Below are positions 62,081 to 64,000 of a stretch of 64,000 nt of DNA, one piece after another. Made by a program: the position numbers and the translations under genes. The stretch's first letter is position 1, and each line of letters starts with the position of its first letter. This DNA is from Novosphingobium sp. TH158 (GTDB taxonomy: Bacteria > Pseudomonadota > Alphaproteobacteria > Sphingomonadales > Sphingomonadaceae), in contig NZ_PKRT01000001.1 in NCBI RefSeq assembly GCF_002855555.1, forward strand, positions 2,446,001 through 2,510,000, read 5' to 3'. Below the pieces are notes generated by a model that saw only the letters and a program-made list of their open reading frames with translations, was not told where the DNA came from and ran no database searches.

Positions 62081-62845
62081 TCAGATCCCCGCCCACCACT
62101 GGTAGCCGCGCGCGTCCTCCCAATAGCCGCCCTTGCCGCCATAGAGCCCGGCGAGGCTGGACCGCGCCTCTATCCGCATCACGTATTTCGCGTGCTTGTA
62201 GCCCAGCTGGCGTTCTGCCCGCAGGCGGATCGGTGCGCCGTGGGCCACGGGCAGCGGCAGGTCGTTCATCGCCCAGGCCAGGATCGTCTGGGGATGGTGG
62301 GCCTCGATCAGGTCGAGCGATTCGTAATAGGGCGCAGAGCCGAAGCTGTCGGCGCAGTGGAACACGATGAAGCGCGCGGCGGGCAGCAGGCCCGCCTGCT
62401 TCAGGATCGGGCCGAGCTGCGGCCCTTGCCACTTGCCGATCGCGCTCCACCCTTCGACGCAATCGTGCCGGGTGATCTGGCTGCGCTGCGGCATGCCCCT
62501 CAGCGCCTCGAGCGGCAGGTCCAGCGGGCGCAGCACCAGCCCGTCGACCCGCAAGGCCCAGCGCGCGAAGCCATCGGCCAGATGGCTCGCCCAGGCGGCA
62601 TTGCCGTTGGCGTGCAGGTTGCCGTTGGCGCGGAACACCGGCGAGCGTTGCGAGGGCGCGAACTCGGGAGCCAGGGCATTGCCGGCGATGCCGCGCTGCA
62701 CGGCATAATGCGCGTCGGCCCCGGCCTCGAGCAGGCTGCGGAAGGGGCCGGGCTGCGTCAGCCGGTCGCACCCGCCAAGCAGCAGGCCACCGGCGCCAAG
62801 CGCTCCGGCAGAAAGCAGGCGGCGGCGGGAAAGCGGCTCAGCCAT
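62081..62845 (-). CDS. Molybdopterin-dependent oxidoreductase (sulfite oxidase fold)
   Basis: The 254-residue protein has a Tat-type signal (SRRRLL) with a lipobox-like GGCDR. The Moco-ligating Cys is in RHDCVEGWSAIGKW, typical of the YedY/SorA superfamily. The substrate is unknown. It overlaps the cytochrome b561 gene by 8 bp, which would supply membrane electrons. Confidence 0.88.
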   Translation of the reverse strand: MAEPLSRRRLLSAGALGAGGLLLGGCDRLTQPGPFRSLLEAGADAHYAVQRGIAGNALAPEFAPSQRSPVFRANGNLHANGNAAWASHLADGFARWALRVDGLVLRPLDLPLEALRGMPQRSQITRHDCVEGWSAIGKWQGPQLGPILKQAGLLPAARFIVFHCADSFGSAPYYESLDLIEAHHPQTILAWAMNDLPLPVAHGAPIRLRAERQLGYKHAKYVMRIEARSSLAGLYGGKGGYWEDARGYQWWAGI

Positions 62846-63578
62846 CGTGGGCCTCCTTGCGCGCTGGGGGCAGGGCGAAGCGACCGGTGATCATCGCGCG
62901 CACCCCGTTCACCGGCCCGGCGAGCAGCACCATGGCAAGGTGGACAATGACGAACAGCACCAGCCCGGCAGCGCACAGGAAGTGGACCGATCGCGCCGAC
63001 TGCCTGCCGCCGAACAGGTCCGGCAAGCCATGCAGCGCCGCGCCGATCGCCGGGGACATGGCCAGCCCGGTCAAAACCAGCAGCGGCAGCAGCACCAGCA
63101 GGACAAGGCAATAGGCCAGCTTCTGCAGCACGTTGTAGCGCGCCGCCGCCTCGCCGCGAGGCAGGCGCAGGCGGGCGTGGCTGGCGATGTCATGCCACAG
63201 GTTGCAGGGCGAGAGCTCTGCCAGCCGGGGCCGCAGGTCGCGCCACAGGTGCCCATTGACCAGCGACCAGCCGAGATAGGCAGCCGTCGCCAGGCCGAAC
63301 AGCCAGGCAAAGGCCAGGTGCCACAGCCGCGCATCGGCAAGGTTGTAGGTGGAAGGAAGGGTCATCCAGCCGGGAAACTCGGGCAGTTCCAGCCAGGCCT
63401 TGTCGGGATTGGCGCCAAAATGCCCCCAATAGAGCCGCGGGTGCGCGTTGGAGATCATCAGCCCGCTCATCAGCATGACGGTTGCCGTCGCAAGGTTCAC
63501 CCAGTGCCACAGGCGCGTGGACAGGCGGTGGCGCGCGATCACGCGCGGCGTTGCTTGCTGACCGGCAATGTCCTGCAT
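62838..63578 (-). CDS. Cytochrome b561-family membrane protein
   Basis: The 246-residue protein starts at Met 63578 (MQDIAGQQA) and has four transmembrane segments with His residues for two haems: RLWHWVNL, ADARLWHLAFAW, SVHFLCAAG and LFVIVHLAMV. It resembles the membrane subunit paired with formate- or YedY-like enzymes and overlaps the molybdoenzyme gene by 8 bp. The pair likely moves electrons between quinone and the Moco site. Confidence 0.88.
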   Translation of the reverse strand: MQDIAGQQATPRVIARHRLSTRLWHWVNLATATVMLMSGLMISNAHPRLYWGHFGANPDKAWLELPEFPGWMTLPSTYNLADARLWHLAFAWLFGLATAAYLGWSLVNGHLWRDLRPRLAELSPCNLWHDIASHARLRLPRGEAAARYNVLQKLAYCLVLLVLLPLLVLTGLAMSPAIGAALHGLPDLFGGRQSARSVHFLCAAGLVLFVIVHLAMVLLAGPVNGVRAMITGRFALPPARKEAHDG

Positions 63579-63650
63579 CGGCGATCCTTCCCTGCCGCCG
63601 GCAATGCTAGCCGCAGCCGCGCGATTGGGCAAATGGCACCGGGCGCCCGC

Positions 63651-64000
63651 TTAGCGGTGGCTGAGCCCCGGGTTCTCCGGCGTAAGCATGATCCGCAGCG
63701 AGTTCTGGACGAAGGCGATGGTGACATACTGGCCGACCATCGAGGGAAACTCGATCATCTGCGCCTCGTCCCAGCTCCGGGCCAGAACCTCCCATGTCTC
63801 GCTGGTCATGGCATGGTCGCCAATCAGCTCTTCCACGCCGCGCAGGACGGCTGCCTCGTGCTCGCTCCAGCCCGGATCGGCCGAACCGCGCGTCACCCGT
63901 TCCACCTCCTCGGCGCTCACCCCGAAGCGCTTGGCGATGTCGACATGCTGGCCCCATTCGTAAGGTGCGCGGGTAAGCCAGCCGATGCGCAGGATCGCCA
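63651..64000 (-). CDS. Carboxymuconolactone decarboxylase (AhpD-like) family protein, 5' end beyond window
   Basis: Its stop is at 63651; the start lies outside. The visible 116 codons include LTRAPYEWGQHVDIAKRFG, the family pattern with Glu, Trp and His. The usual CxxC of AhpD is not in the visible part. It may be a hydrolase/decarboxylase or peroxidase-associated protein. It is upstream of cytochrome b561 on the same strand, 72 bp away. Confidence 0.75.
   Translation of the reverse strand, partial: AILRIGWLTRAPYEWGQHVDIAKRFGVSAEEVERVTRGSADPGWSEHEAAVLRGVEELIGDHAMTSETWEVLARSWDEAQMIEFPSMVGQYVTIAFVQNSLRIMLTPENPGLSHR

Overview
The window is 64 kb of a GC-rich alphaproteobacterial chromosome. 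Gene content points to the order Sphingomonadales, probably a Novosphingobium or close relative: TonB-dependent receptor next to a TetR regulator, MEKHLA-domain protein, XRE/DUF2975 pair, many small lipoproteins and a BigR persulfide locus. The genus is an inference from gene content and was not tested by any search. No rRNA, tRNA, phage, transposase, integrase or CRISPR array was seen, so this is ordinary core chromosome with small accessory patches.

Layout. 1-5.6 kb: 5' part of polA (cut by the window edge), two tandem small lipoproteins, a class-A-beta-lactamase-like serine hydrolase and an outer-membrane barrel. 5.8-11.8 kb: a degenerate LuxR-like regulator, groES-groEL under a CIRCE element and a heat-shock promoter, a MATE exporter, a lipoprotein cytochrome c and a secreted protein with a SecDF-P1-head-like domain. 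11.9-25.2 kb: rplJ-rplL on the minus strand and rpoB-rpoC on the plus strand, separated by a methyltransferase, an XRE/DUF2975 operon led by two unannotated micropeptides, and an acyltransferase. 25.3-31.7 kb: a four-gene operon of cold-shock protein, IF-1 and two small proteins, then nadE, a transglutaminase-like membrane protein, a GGDEF protein and gltX. 31.7-35.2 kb: asd with a possible Ile/Thr leader peptide, flanked by two inverted copies of a repeat, then a MEKHLA protein and a trimeric-autotransporter-like gene with no visible start. 35.2-42 kb: a degenerate SRAP protein, a fatty-acid-hydroxylase-family protein, the persulfide-detoxification locus (MBL dioxygenase divergent from bigR-rhodanese-tauE) and a Sel1-repeat protein. 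42-50 kb: MipA, TPP riboswitch plus thiC, a secreted protein, an RCK potassium channel and small metabolic genes. 50.4-52.9 kb: DUF350, YgiB-like lipoprotein, glutathionylspermidine-synthase-like ATP-grasp ligase and a small ion channel in one tight operon. 52.9-64 kb: MFS exporter, dinB, NUDIX, pgl, dps, dcd, TonB receptor/TetR pair and a molybdopterin oxidoreductase with cytochrome b561.

The best candidates for something under-described are the DUF350/YgiB/ATP-grasp/channel operon, the twin micropeptides ahead of the XRE/DUF2975 pair (with a palindrome at their promoter), the putative leader peptide and attenuator before asd, the inverted repeat pair around asd, and the SRAP homologue that has lost both its Cys2 nucleophile and catalytic Glu. 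All functional statements come from reading motifs by eye; no alignments or searches were run.
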